A stretch of DNA of 44,679 bases from Bdellovibrio sp. (GTDB taxonomy: Bacteria; Bdellovibrionota; Bdellovibrionia; Bdellovibrionales; Bdellovibrionaceae): NCBI GenBank assembly GCA_025359945.1, contig JANYDD010000005.1, positions 1-44,679 on the forward strand. The letters run 5' to 3'. The translations under genes and the position numbers were made by a program. Shown piece after piece: positions 16,546 to 24,598 of the stretch. The first letter of the stretch is position 1, and the number at the start of each line of letters is the position of its first letter. The notes below the pieces were generated by a model. That model saw only the letters and a program-made list of their open reading frames with translations, ran no database searches and had not been told where the DNA came from.

Positions 16546-16562
16546 TTCACTCATTTAGTGAA
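16546..16562. other. short hairpin between convergent genes
   Basis: TTCACT and AGTGAA form a 6-bp stem around a 5-base loop in the 133-base gap between divIVA and the convergent fibronectin-like gene. A run of T precedes it on the plus strand; no clean U-tract follows on either strand. It may help end transcription, but it is weak. Confidence 0.25.
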
Positions 16563-16608
16563 GCGAGCATTTTTTAGCTAATCAAGAATTTTCGAGTCCG
16601 ATTCAATT

Positions 16609-17436
16609 TCAGCTTTTCGGTTTCACAAAAAACTGACGGTCCGCCGGCAAACTGGGCAGACGCGTGGGTGACTCTGAAATCACCCTGATTCGATATTCGC
16701 GAGTGGGAAGAAAATCAAAAGGGATCTCGGTCGCTTTTTGCTTTCCCTGATAAAAAGTCGTCCATTCAACTTCATCTAGGTAGCGATAATCGATCTGAAT
16801 CTTGTACGAGGCCGCTTTTTCAACAAGTGTCCAGGAAAAGATAGAGTCCTGTAAATCAATCTCAAAAGGCGGCGGCAAACGATCGCCGATAATCATAAAA
16901 CTAAATGCTTGATCGCTATTGTCGTAAACTACGCCAGATTCACTTCGAGCAGTAACGATCCAATAATAAGTGATCCCCGGTTTTAATTCTAAATCGATCT
17001 CTTTTTTATCCAACAAGGCGGTTTTTACTTCGCCCTCGGACGTCCACAACCGAAAATAGAATTTTTTTAATCCCGCTCGCGCTTTCCATCGGAACTTAAC
17101 GATGCGACCACGCTCGGTGCCTGCAATCAGTTGAGCTTCATTACCAGGTTCTTCGATCACTAAATCCAGGGGCAGGGCCTCGACGGCCATCGGTGCACTC
17201 CACTTTCCGACTTTCTGATCCTTTCGAATGGATCTTATACGGACTTTATACAAGCCGATCGGAACTTCTTCAGTCAGCGAAGGCTCGGTTTTTTTAAAGT
17301 TCAAAATTTTTCCGGATTCATCTTTCAATTCCACGTCGTAACCAGCACTCATCGGAACGGCATCCCACTCCATCTCGATCTTTGACGTCATCTCTGCAGA
17401 GGCAAAAATATTAAAGATTAAATATAAAAGGATCAT
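16609..17436 (-). CDS. exported protein with fibronectin-III-like repeats
   Basis: This 275-residue protein has a short hydrophobic N-terminus (MILLYLIFNIFASAE), consistent with a signal peptide. Beta-sandwich repeats follow with the signature of fibronectin type III-like domains: MEWDAVPMSAGYDVEL, KFRWKARAGLKKFYFRL and FSWTLVEKAASYKIQI, each followed by a segment like YKVRIRSI or YRIRVIS. Three such units are spaced about 80-95 residues apart. It is probably periplasmic or outer-membrane attached and involved in binding. The start ATG overlaps the upstream stop (ATGA). It is last in the operon that starts with the rhodanese gene. Confidence 0.7.
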   Translation of the reverse strand: MILLYLIFNIFASAEMTSKIEMEWDAVPMSAGYDVELKDESGKILNFKKTEPSLTEEVPIGLYKVRIRSIRKDQKVGKWSAPMAVEALPLDLVIEEPGNEAQLIAGTERGRIVKFRWKARAGLKKFYFRLWTSEGEVKTALLDKKEIDLELKPGITYYWIVTARSESGVVYDNSDQAFSFMIIGDRLPPPFEIDLQDSIFSWTLVEKAASYKIQIDYRYLDEVEWTTFYQGKQKATEIPFDFLPTREYRIRVISESPTRLPSLPADRQFFVKPKS

Positions 17437-18275
17437 GGCCTAGGCTTGATCTCAAGGGTCGAAAGTGTCACCGAATTCGAGGCCATCTTCAAGGCGATTT
17501 CGAAAGCCTGCGGCCGCCCCATCTTTAAACCTTTCTGGCTCAGGGCAAATTGATATGCGGTTAAGAAATTTTGCGACGCTCGCGGGCCAAACTGAATGAC
17601 CCGCAGAGAAATCTGCAAGGCATCGCGGATGGATAAAAAATATTCGTTGTCGTTACGAAGTTTTTCATAGAGCTCTCGAAAGGATGAAAAAACTCCTGAT
17701 TCAAAATAAATATTGTACTGAATTGCTTCTAAAGAAACCTTAAAACAAAGATTCATTGGAAGTTGGTCTTTTTTAGCACCTAAACAAAAATCCAAAAAAT
17801 TTTTAAAATCTTCTCGAACTGTTCGGGTCGACCCTTTAAACTCTTTGGAAAGCTTCAGAGCCATCTCGACAGCAAATTTATAATCCTGATTGTATGTTTC
17901 AGGCGAATAAATCCCTTGAAAAATTTCGACAAAATTCTTTTGAACGTCTTTTGGTAATTTTGAAAAGTCTAAGCCAAAGCGAAGACTACCGGCTGAGCTT
18001 AAGCCCGCCTTCTTTAACAAGAGAATCACTTCTATAAAGCGCTCGCCAGCGCCATTGCATCCTTCCGAAACGATTTCGGCCACGCGCAAATTTTGTTCTT
18101 CGGTCGTGGGAACTTCTTTTTGCTGTTTAAGGAATTCATAGGTTCGAATCAGCTCTGGGGTAGAGTCGCAAAAATCAAAATGAATGTCCTCTTGCGCGCA
18201 AGCGAAAGTGCAAATGACAGTACAAATGACGGCGCAAATGAACTTCGCAACACCACTAACAAAAATTTTTTTCAT
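17433..18275 (-). CDS. exported helical protein of unknown function
   Basis: This protein of about 280 residues has a signal peptide (MKKIFVSGVAKF... ending FACAQ) and an otherwise mostly helical, charged sequence with several Cys. I recognise no family. The hydrophobic core of the signal is a four-residue repeat (F-I-C-A, V-I-C-T, V-I-C-T, F-A-C-A) encoded by a 12-base tandem repeat. The sequence KLSKEFKGSTRTVREDFKNF and similar stretches suggest repeated helical hairpins. Start is either GTG at 18284 or ATG at 18275; the ATG is preferred because the GAGG site would otherwise be only two bases away. It lies 28 bases after the upstream gene and overlaps the fibronectin-like gene. Confidence 0.65.
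   Translation of the reverse strand: MKKIFVSGVAKFICAVICTVICTFACAQEDIHFDFCDSTPELIRTYEFLKQQKEVPTTEEQNLRVAEIVSEGCNGAGERFIEVILLLKKAGLSSAGSLRFGLDFSKLPKDVQKNFVEIFQGIYSPETYNQDYKFAVEMALKLSKEFKGSTRTVREDFKNFLDFCLGAKKDQLPMNLCFKVSLEAIQYNIYFESGVFSSFRELYEKLRNDNEYFLSIRDALQISLRVIQFGPRASQNFLTAYQFALSQKGLKMGRPQAFEIALKMASNSVTLSTLEIKPRP
18208..18243. repeat. 12-bp tandem repeat, three imperfect copies, in a signal peptide
   Basis: GTGCAAATGACA, GTACAAATGACG and GCGCAAATGAAC follow each other without gaps. Being 12 bases long, the unit keeps the frame and encodes a repeated V/F-I/A-C-T/A unit in the signal peptide of the gene at 17433-18275. Confidence 0.8.
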
Positions 18276-18303
18276 TGTTTTCACACCCTCGCAAATCGGA
18301 GTG

Positions 18304-19266
18304 CTAAAACGACCAGTTCAAAGACAGCAACGAGACTGTTTCTTTCTGGGTTGGCACCACGATGTAAGACGTTATCGGCGTGTAGATTCGCCTTTTATAG
18401 TCCTGGTGCCGCTCATAAGTTTCGATGTACCTATGTTCAAAAAAATACGGAAAAAACGAGACCAAAGTCGCAACCGTAGTGAACAAACGCCCGTCTTTAT
18501 TTAAATAATAATACTGAGCCGCATTGATCCCGACCATAGACCAGACGGCAATTGCCCGTGTAGATCGCACCATGCTCGCCTGCTTTTCAAGGGCCTCTTC
18601 CGCCAAGCGTTCACGCAGAAGTTCCGAGCGCTGATCTGTTTTTTTGGTCACATTAATTTTTTGAACTGCAGATCGATACGGAGACATCAGCGACACCCAA
18701 ATGCCACTGATCACCCAGATTCCGCCGATCAGTTGGCCGGCCTGTGCCAGTTGCGCGTAGTCCTTTGATTGCCCCTCGATTAAGTCGGTGCTTAAATAAC
18801 CTTTTCCAACACTTCCCAAGCCCATCGTCAGCAATCCGGGCGCAATATACGTCCAGTTGACTCGCCACCAATTGTCACTTTCTTCTTTGACTTCCAAAAC
18901 AAGTCTTTCGCTGGCCCGGGGAACCACTTGCAGTTCGGGGTAATTCAGATTTTTTAAAAAATCGAAATCCGAAGTTTTATTTTCTTTTCTTTGAGCTTCT
19001 TGTTTTAGAACTTGATCCATTTTTTGGACTTGCTCGTTAGAACCCCTGGGATCTTGAAATTTCTTAACTTGGGGCAAATCAGAAGCGGATTTCTGCTCTA
19101 CTTTTACCGCCTCGGTTGCCTTAGACGCAGGTGTTTGCGCAACTGATGCGGCCGGAGCGTCTAAAAAAGAAGTGTCGACGTTCTCAACAGGCTCTTGCGC
19201 CTGGGAAATTCTAACAGCAAAAAAAATCAACACCACTAACCAGCGGCAATTTTTATTTCGGTTCAT
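18304..19266 (-). CDS. exported/membrane protein of unknown function
   Basis: This 320-residue protein starts with a signal peptide (WLVVLIFFAVRISQAQ) and continues with an Ala/Gln/Lys-rich region (about 25-110). It then has three or four hydrophobic stretches: about 137-150 (IAPGLLTMGLGSVG), about 180-195 (IGGIWVISGIWVSL), about 240-255 and about 262-275. The last residues, LLSLNWSF, end in an aromatic residue, as outer-membrane proteins often do. I do not recognise a family. It lies in an operon with an exported Ppx-like protein upstream (44-base gap) and two more exported proteins downstream, suggesting an envelope function. Confidence 0.6.
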   Translation of the reverse strand: MNRNKNCRWLVVLIFFAVRISQAQEPVENVDTSFLDAPAASVAQTPASKATEAVKVEQKSASDLPQVKKFQDPRGSNEQVQKMDQVLKQEAQRKENKTSDFDFLKNLNYPELQVVPRASERLVLEVKEESDNWWRVNWTYIAPGLLTMGLGSVGKGYLSTDLIEGQSKDYAQLAQAGQLIGGIWVISGIWVSLMSPYRSAVQKINVTKKTDQRSELLRERLAEEALEKQASMVRSTRAIAVWSMVGINAAQYYYLNKDGRLFTTVATLVSFFPYFFEHRYIETYERHQDYKRRIYTPITSYIVVPTQKETVSLLSLNWSF

Positions 19267-19310
19267 AATTTTACATTACTTCGAAAACGTGCGAATCGTC
19301 AGGTCTGGAT

Positions 19311-20330
19311 TTAATTCCAGTACAAATCACTCTTCAAAAGTCCTGTTCCCAAGTGGACGTCCTTTATGAAATTGATTTTTTTAAATCCAAACGCGTCAGC
19401 CAAATTCTTGACCAGCAAAAGGTTTGAGAAAAGATTGTAAGGATATTTGTTGTCTGGAACTTTTTTCGAAAGTTCTTCAAAGGTCAAGCCGGTCAATTCG
19501 ATCAAATGAGTTTGCAAAGCTTCAATGGTTAGGGATTCCGTTCCTAAGGTTTCGCTTATTCCCGCAAAAGGACCGCCCACAGCATAAACAGGGCTTCCAA
19601 TTTTACCGATCTGCAGTCGAAGTTCTTGCCCGTAAAGCTTTGAAAAATCTTTGGTCCAAGCGGCGATTTTTTCCACTTCGGCGGCAGTAATGGGATACAG
19701 ACTTTCTTTATTTTTACGTCCCAAAAACTTAATCAATTCGTCGCGATAAGCGTCGGCACCCATGTTGATCGAGTCCACAATTTGTCGATCATCTATTTTG
19801 GCGCCCAATTGCTGACTGCCCCCGCCCATGTCCCATACGATCCAATTTTTAATTTTTTCGTCGACTAAGCCCTGCAGCGACTGCAAGCCGATCAGACCCT
19901 CTTCTTCTCCAGTCAAAATCAAAATAGGAATACCTAAGTCCACTTTGATTTTTTTAAGCACTTCACTGCCATTCTTCTTCGCTGCACGAAATCCACTGGT
20001 TGCAACTCCAGAAATTTTTACGCCTTTTTCAACTTCACATTCTTTTTTAAACTGCACTAAACTTTTTCTCAAATTTTCCACCGCCGTAGTGGAAAGGACT
20101 TCGTCTTTCACTTCGGCTTTAATTTTAACCTGATCGCGGCGATTCAAAATAATTTTTTTCACTTCCTTGACCACATGGCCCTGCAGTACAACTTGCCCTA
20201 TCACGTACTTAGTTTCGCCGGATCCAACGTCTACAGCACAGCGAATTTCGCTTCTGACAGGAGCCTCGCGAGGAACTCGTTTTTTAGCATCGACCTGAAA
20301 ATTAAATAGAATAAAAAAAAGAACCCACAC
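19311..20330 (-). CDS. Ppx/GppA family phosphatase with apparent signal peptide
   Basis: This 339-residue protein belongs to the exopolyphosphatase/pppGpp phosphatase family (ASKHA fold). Seen: CAVDVGSGETKYVIG (residues 31-45, phosphate-binding loop 1), ILTGEEEG (138-145, matching L-S-G-E-E-E-A with its catalytic Glu) and WDMGGGSQQL (166-175, loop 2). Unlike cytoplasmic Ppx/GppA it begins with a hydrophobic stretch, VLFFILFNFQVDA, that looks like a signal peptide or anchor, so it may act in the periplasm. The HD-like C-terminal domains of long Ppx are absent. Start is GTG at 20330 with AGGAGG seven bases upstream, inside the end of the rhodanese gene. Substrate could be polyphosphate or a nucleotide, or none. 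Confidence 0.82.
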   Translation of the reverse strand: MWVLFFILFNFQVDAKKRVPREAPVRSEIRCAVDVGSGETKYVIGQVVLQGHVVKEVKKIILNRRDQVKIKAEVKDEVLSTTAVENLRKSLVQFKKECEVEKGVKISGVATSGFRAAKKNGSEVLKKIKVDLGIPILILTGEEEGLIGLQSLQGLVDEKIKNWIVWDMGGGSQQLGAKIDDRQIVDSINMGADAYRDELIKFLGRKNKESLYPITAAEVEKIAAWTKDFSKLYGQELRLQIGKIGSPVYAVGGPFAGISETLGTESLTIEALQTHLIELTGLTFEELSKKVPDNKYPYNLFSNLLLVKNLADAFGFKKINFIKDVHLGTGLLKSDLYWN

Positions 20331-20331
20331 G

Positions 20332-20661
20332 TTACTGCCTCCTGATCAATTGTTGATATCCACCTTCGACAAAAAATAAATTCAAATAACCTTCTTCAGC
20401 TAACATTTCAGCCACTAAACCTGAGTTTAAGCCGTTTCGACAAATTAACACGATCGGAGTTTCATGAGACAGCTCCATCTCCAAAATTTCTTCAAAAATT
20501 ATTTGATCCGATTTTTTATTTTGAATCTGTGTGGTGACCGAAGTTAAATGCTTTTGATCGGGACCCTGATAAAAAGAAAAATCAAAATCTTCGAAAAGAA
20601 ACAAGCGAAAGGGCACACGCGCCCGAACTAAATTGTCGAACTGAAAAAAACCGATTTCCAA
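20332..20661 (-). CDS. rhodanese-like domain protein
   Basis: This 109-residue single-domain rhodanese-like protein would carry a persulfide on Cys. Seen: VLICRNGLNSGLVAEMLAEEGY followed by FVEGGY, matching the C-R-x-G-x-x-S active-site loop (Cys74) and the terminal G-G-x-x-x-W-type strand, here with Tyr. The N-terminal half is divergent and lacks a clear H-I-x-G-A-x-N motif. Start is TTG at 20661 with GGAG about nine bases upstream. It is one base from the Ppx-like gene, whose ribosome site lies within this gene's last codons, so their translation is linked. Confidence 0.75.
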   Translation of the reverse strand: MEIGFFQFDNLVRARVPFRLFLFEDFDFSFYQGPDQKHLTSVTTQIQNKKSDQIIFEEILEMELSHETPIVLICRNGLNSGLVAEMLAEEGYLNLFFVEGGYQQLIRRQ

Positions 20662-20783
20662 AAGAACACTCCGCAGTACAAAGCAGCATTATCGACAGCC
20701 TACTTGATTAGTCCGCAGTGTTTAACAGGTATTTTAGGCTAAGACAATAGTCTAGGAATTCTTTCCAACTTCGAAATTGGCAA

Positions 20784-21959
20784 TTAAATTTTATCCGATG
20801 AAATATGAAAAGCTCTGGCTCCGGTAAACTCGGAAATTTCTAAAATTTTGAAAACATCATAAGGATTTTCCATTTCCGATTCAGAATTGCATTTCACTAC
20901 TATGACTGGCTGGACGGCCTGATGATTAAGATGTCGGTAGAACTGTGGCCCACGTGCAAAATCAAATCTCAAAGATTCTAAGCCCCAAATTAGACTTTCC
21001 GAATCGACGGCTCCGCTCACCAAAGCCGCTTCCAGCAGTGCTTTGACGGCGCAGTAAGCATAGGTTCCATGTGCCGCGGGCGGAGTTTCGCCGTACTTCG
21101 TATGAAAAGCTTGATTGAATTTTTTTGCGCTGGCGAAATATTCTTGAAGTCGCCAGTAGTAGCCACTGGTACCCACGATGCTTTCGAACATTTCAGATCC
21201 GGCTTTCAATCGTTGCGGAATGGAAAGATATGTGCAGACCACTTGCATTTTATTTTTTATTCCCATTTCGTTAATATCCTTAAGCATATTGTATTGATCA
21301 GAGCCAAAATTGACGGTCATTAAAACATCCGCTTCGGTTTTTAAAATGCGCTCCAAATGTTGGCGGTAATTTGTTTCTCCAAACGCGTGCATCTCTAGTT
21401 GGATAAATTCCACACCAATCTGATTTCCAACGTTGTAGAATCCAAGCAACGAATCCAAGCCAAAGGGATGATTGACGATTAATAATGCTACTTTGAATCC
21501 GTAGTGACAAAAGGCGTATCTGGCCATCGTTTCAGCTGTTCCAAAAGCCGCAGGGCCCTCGTGAAAAACGTAGCGACTTCGGTTTTTTTTTGCGACGACT
21601 CCATCGCCAACGCTAAGGCCACTATAAACTATTTTTCTTTCTGAACAGATCTGGCCCATTTTGATCATCTCTAGTGCCGAGAGAGCTCCCGCTACAAAAT
21701 CCACTTTGTCTTTTTCAATCAATTCAATCGTGAGTTTTTCTGCTAATTCAGAATTCATTTGAGTGTCTCGGATCAAGGCTTGCGCCTTTCGTCCGGCCAG
21801 ACCTCCGTTGAAATTAAATTCCTCGACAGCTAACTCAATACATCGGGCTTGCTCTGCAGCTTCGACTCCGTAAACACCGGTCAATGGAATAGGAACGCCA
21901 ATTTTTATAGGGACCATATTTTTGGGTATCGGCACATTTTGTTTTGGAAGTAAGTCCAT
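20784..21959 (-). CDS. cytoplasmic branched-chain-amino-acid/amide-binding-protein-fold sensor
   Basis: This protein of about 391 residues has the type I periplasmic-binding fold of the LivJ/AmiC/UrtA group. Seen: IKIGVPIPLTGVYG at the start of the fold, IELAVEEFNFNGGLAGRKAQALIRD, GALSALEMIKMG, and C-terminal HGTYAYCAVKALLEAA. No signal peptide is seen at any possible start, so it probably works in the cytoplasm as a ligand sensor like AmiC rather than as a transport protein; no permease genes are near. Three ATG starts are possible (21989, 21959, 21917) and none has a ribosome site. 21989 would overlap the divergent kinase gene; 21917 is where the conserved fold begins. The divergent neighbour is a sensory kinase. 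Confidence 0.75.
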   Translation of the reverse strand: MDLLPKQNVPIPKNMVPIKIGVPIPLTGVYGVEAAEQARCIELAVEEFNFNGGLAGRKAQALIRDTQMNSELAEKLTIELIEKDKVDFVAGALSALEMIKMGQICSERKIVYSGLSVGDGVVAKKNRSRYVFHEGPAAFGTAETMARYAFCHYGFKVALLIVNHPFGLDSLLGFYNVGNQIGVEFIQLEMHAFGETNYRQHLERILKTEADVLMTVNFGSDQYNMLKDINEMGIKNKMQVVCTYLSIPQRLKAGSEMFESIVGTSGYYWRLQEYFASAKKFNQAFHTKYGETPPAAHGTYAYCAVKALLEAALVSGAVDSESLIWGLESLRFDFARGPQFYRHLNHQAVQPVIVVKCNSESEMENPYDVFKILEISEFTGARAFHISSDKI

Positions 21960-21979
21960 GTTTGATAGAATTTTCACAG

Positions 21980-24163
21980 ATGAATTCATTCGCGGCTAAA
22001 ACTTTTGATCAACAGCTTCGTTTTTTGGCAGACGAGAATAAAAAGTTAAGCGTTGAACTAAGCAATATGTCCAAAGCTCAAGGGAACCTTTACCGATTTC
22101 AGGAAAAGGTCGAACGGCAACGAACTATTTATGCGCAGATTGCAGAAATCGGGCATCAATTTAATCGGGATTTAGACTTTGGTCGTATTTTAGAGGGCCT
22201 GCAAAGATTTATTATCGATCATCTTAACTTTGAGCGGGTCGTACTTTTTTTTCCATGTTCCAATGACGAAAAATTAAAAGTAAAAATGATGGGCGGATAT
22301 TACGACCCTAAAACCCAAGAAAAAATCAACCAACTGGTTATGGATTTTTCTGATCCTATTTTTAAGCTTTTTGATTCAGGGGTGACCCAAATTATTTTTA
22401 ACGAGAATTTACCAACGGCAGAAATGAAGACATGGGCTTCTCAGCTTCTGATGGATGAATTTATTGCCTCGTCTTTAGGAAATGGCGCGGACGGAAAAAG
22501 TTTAGGGTTGTTGTGCATGGGAACTTCAAGGGCCCACTTCCAACACCATTATCGAGTTGAAGTCGACCAGGAAAACAATGCTCTATTTTCTAATATCACC
22601 AGCCAAATCGTGGCGGCGCAAAATACCGTGAAGTTCACGCAAGCGGTTCAACAGGAATCCGCTCAAGTCAGACGACTTCTAAATAATATGCGTCAGGCCG
22701 TGTTTAGCATTGATTCAAATTGCCTTGTAGTTGAACCAGTCTCCAATTTCACCGAAAGTATCTTCGGAGAGTCGCTGGTCGGAAAAAATGTAGTGTCGAC
22801 AGTTTTTTTTGATTTTTGCAAAGACCTGGAAAGCAATTCCGTTCTAAAGACTGCATTAACGACTGTTTTTGGCGAGTCTGACTTGCAATGGGAACTAATG
22901 GAGTCTTCGTTGCCTAAGCAAATTCCTTTTGTGACCAAAGATTCATCAGCCGCGCCTAAAATTCTTAAAGTAGCCTATTCGCCCATTTGGGACAAAGCCG
23001 GTTTACTGGAAAAGATTATGTTCGTTGTCGAGGATATTTCGGCTCTGCAAAAATTAGAAAAACAAGTCCTCCTGGAGCAAACGCGCCTACAAATAATCCA
23101 AGAGATCGCCCGTAATGACATCCTAAGTCTGAACAGAAATTTTTTTGATCGCGCTTATTCGCTGTACTCAGAATCTTTAAAAATCGCTAAAACTCAACTT
23201 GTTCAATCCGAAGTTTTTGACGAACTTCTGGGAAACTTGCACACTCTCAAGGGCAATGCCCGAATGCAGGGCTTTTCTTTTTTATCAAAGCAAATCCACA
23301 TGGTCGAAAGCCAAGTTCTGGAAATGAAAGAATCTCAAATATCCAGCCTACTTCCACTACAACTGCAATTGGTGTTTAAGAGCCTCGAAACTTATGGGCA
23401 AGTCGCGCGAACGGTTTTTGGCTTAAAAAATCCCTTCTTTTCTCTTGGGTCGAATGAGCAAGAACAAATAGCAAGTGCCCAAACCATTGAAGTCGACGCA
23501 AAAAGTTTTAAGGATTTAGAAAATATCCTTCAAAAAGTTTCTGCTCCGACACCAGACCAAATCAAAATCCAAAGAGCACTAAAACAATTGCTCAGTTTTC
23601 CTGTCAAAGATGCGCTTCACAGGTTTCAACCGATGGCGGAAGAAATCGCCTTGAGTTTAGGTAAGAAAATCGAATTTCAGGCCCACGATAATGATCTGCG
23701 CTTAGACCGAAAAAAAATAGATGTCCTTCAAGACGCTATTTTGCACTTAATTAGAAACGCGATTGATCATGGAATCGAACACCCCCAAGAAAGAATTCAG
23801 TCAGGGAAAAAAGAAATCGGGCTCTTAAAAATTCATTGTCAGCAAAATCACGATCAGGCGATCATTACTTTAACCGATGATGGAAGGGGTATCGATCCCG
23901 AGAAAATGGCCTGCGTCGCTTTGAAACGGCATCTTGTTTCGGTGCCAGAAGTAAAAAAAATGAACGACTATCAAAGAAGGCATTTGATTTTTCTACCCGG
24001 ATTTTCTTCGAAAGAAATTGTCACTGATCTGTCGGGCCGCGGAATCGGTTTAGACTTTGTTCAAAAGCAGCTCAATGAAATCGGCGCTGAAATAGAAATT
24101 GAAAGCAAAATAAATCACGGAGCTAAATTTACAATTACCATGCCTCTGCCATCTCAAACCTAA
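21980..24163 (+). CDS. GAF/PAS/Hpt histidine kinase of CheA-like type
   Basis: This signalling protein of about 727 residues has no membrane segment. Domains in order: an N-terminal coiled coil (about 8-45), a GAF domain (about 45-205), a PAS-like domain (about 225-380), and an Hpt-like helix bundle with LHTLKGNARM, phospho-acceptor His about residue 421. A helical region follows, then a CheA-type ATPase with N-box HLIRNAIDHGIEHP (about 588), DDGRGID (about 633) and SGRGIGLDFV (about 684). No CheW-like P5 domain follows, and there is no response-regulator gene nearby. Start: ATG at 21980 begins MNSFAAKTF; upstream TTG codons are possible. It is divergent from, and nearly touching, the binding-protein-like gene. 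Confidence 0.85.
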   Translation: MNSFAAKTFDQQLRFLADENKKLSVELSNMSKAQGNLYRFQEKVERQRTIYAQIAEIGHQFNRDLDFGRILEGLQRFIIDHLNFERVVLFFPCSNDEKLKVKMMGGYYDPKTQEKINQLVMDFSDPIFKLFDSGVTQIIFNENLPTAEMKTWASQLLMDEFIASSLGNGADGKSLGLLCMGTSRAHFQHHYRVEVDQENNALFSNITSQIVAAQNTVKFTQAVQQESAQVRRLLNNMRQAVFSIDSNCLVVEPVSNFTESIFGESLVGKNVVSTVFFDFCKDLESNSVLKTALTTVFGESDLQWELMESSLPKQIPFVTKDSSAAPKILKVAYSPIWDKAGLLEKIMFVVEDISALQKLEKQVLLEQTRLQIIQEIARNDILSLNRNFFDRAYSLYSESLKIAKTQLVQSEVFDELLGNLHTLKGNARMQGFSFLSKQIHMVESQVLEMKESQISSLLPLQLQLVFKSLETYGQVARTVFGLKNPFFSLGSNEQEQIASAQTIEVDAKSFKDLENILQKVSAPTPDQIKIQRALKQLLSFPVKDALHRFQPMAEEIALSLGKKIEFQAHDNDLRLDRKKIDVLQDAILHLIRNAIDHGIEHPQERIQSGKKEIGLLKIHCQQNHDQAIITLTDDGRGIDPEKMACVALKRHLVSVPEVKKMNDYQRRHLIFLPGFSSKEIVTDLSGRGIGLDFVQKQLNEIGAEIEIESKINHGAKFTITMPLPSQT

Positions 24164-24181
24164 TTTCAAAGGTGCAATTCT

Positions 24182-24598
24182 ATGTCCATCCAATTTACAA
24201 GTATCAGCCATGTTTCAATTATTATATCTAACCTAGAAAAGTCAGAAAAGTTTTACAGCGACTTTTTAGGGCTAAAGCCTATTCGGCGACCGAATTTCGA
24301 GTTTCCCGGAATCTGGTATTCTTTAGGTGGCAAAGCCGAGCTTCATTTGATTCTTTGCGAACCAATGACCCATCGATGGAAAGCTCCTAAATCTTTAGAC
24401 TTAATATATCCCCACTTAGCTTTAGCGGTAAAGGATACCGAGCAGGCACTTAAAAAATTAAAAAAATCCAAATATCGGTTTTTCAAGTTCGAATCCTCGC
24501 CGACTCAAAGTCGCCAGCTTTTTGTTCTTGATCCCGATAGAAATATGATCGAATTTATAGGACCCTTTACAAAAAAAACTCAAAAGATAAAAAAATGA
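24182..24598 (+). CDS. VOC superfamily (glyoxalase-like) protein
   Basis: This 138-residue protein has one vicinal oxygen chelate fold. Seen: ISHVSIIISNLEKSEKFYSDFLGL with the first metal His, AELHLILCEP, HLALAVKD and LDPDRNMIEF with the C-terminal metal Glu. It could be a lactoylglutathione lyase, a dioxygenase or a resistance-type enzyme; the substrate cannot be deduced. AAAGGTG lies about seven bases before the ATG. It is 18 bases after the kinase gene and overlaps the next gene by four bases (ATGA). Confidence 0.85.
   Translation: MSIQFTSISHVSIIISNLEKSEKFYSDFLGLKPIRRPNFEFPGIWYSLGGKAELHLILCEPMTHRWKAPKSLDLIYPHLALAVKDTEQALKKLKKSKYRFFKFESSPTQSRQLFVLDPDRNMIEFIGPFTKKTQKIKK

Noticed and set aside
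16546-16562. Hairpin as a full intrinsic terminator
   Set aside because: Stem of only 6 bp, no G/C-rich part and no U-tract in the right place; kept only as a weak hairpin.
21944-21989. True overlap of the divergent kinase and binding-protein genes
   Set aside because: Later in-frame starts exist for both genes, so the overlap of the longest frames is probably not real.
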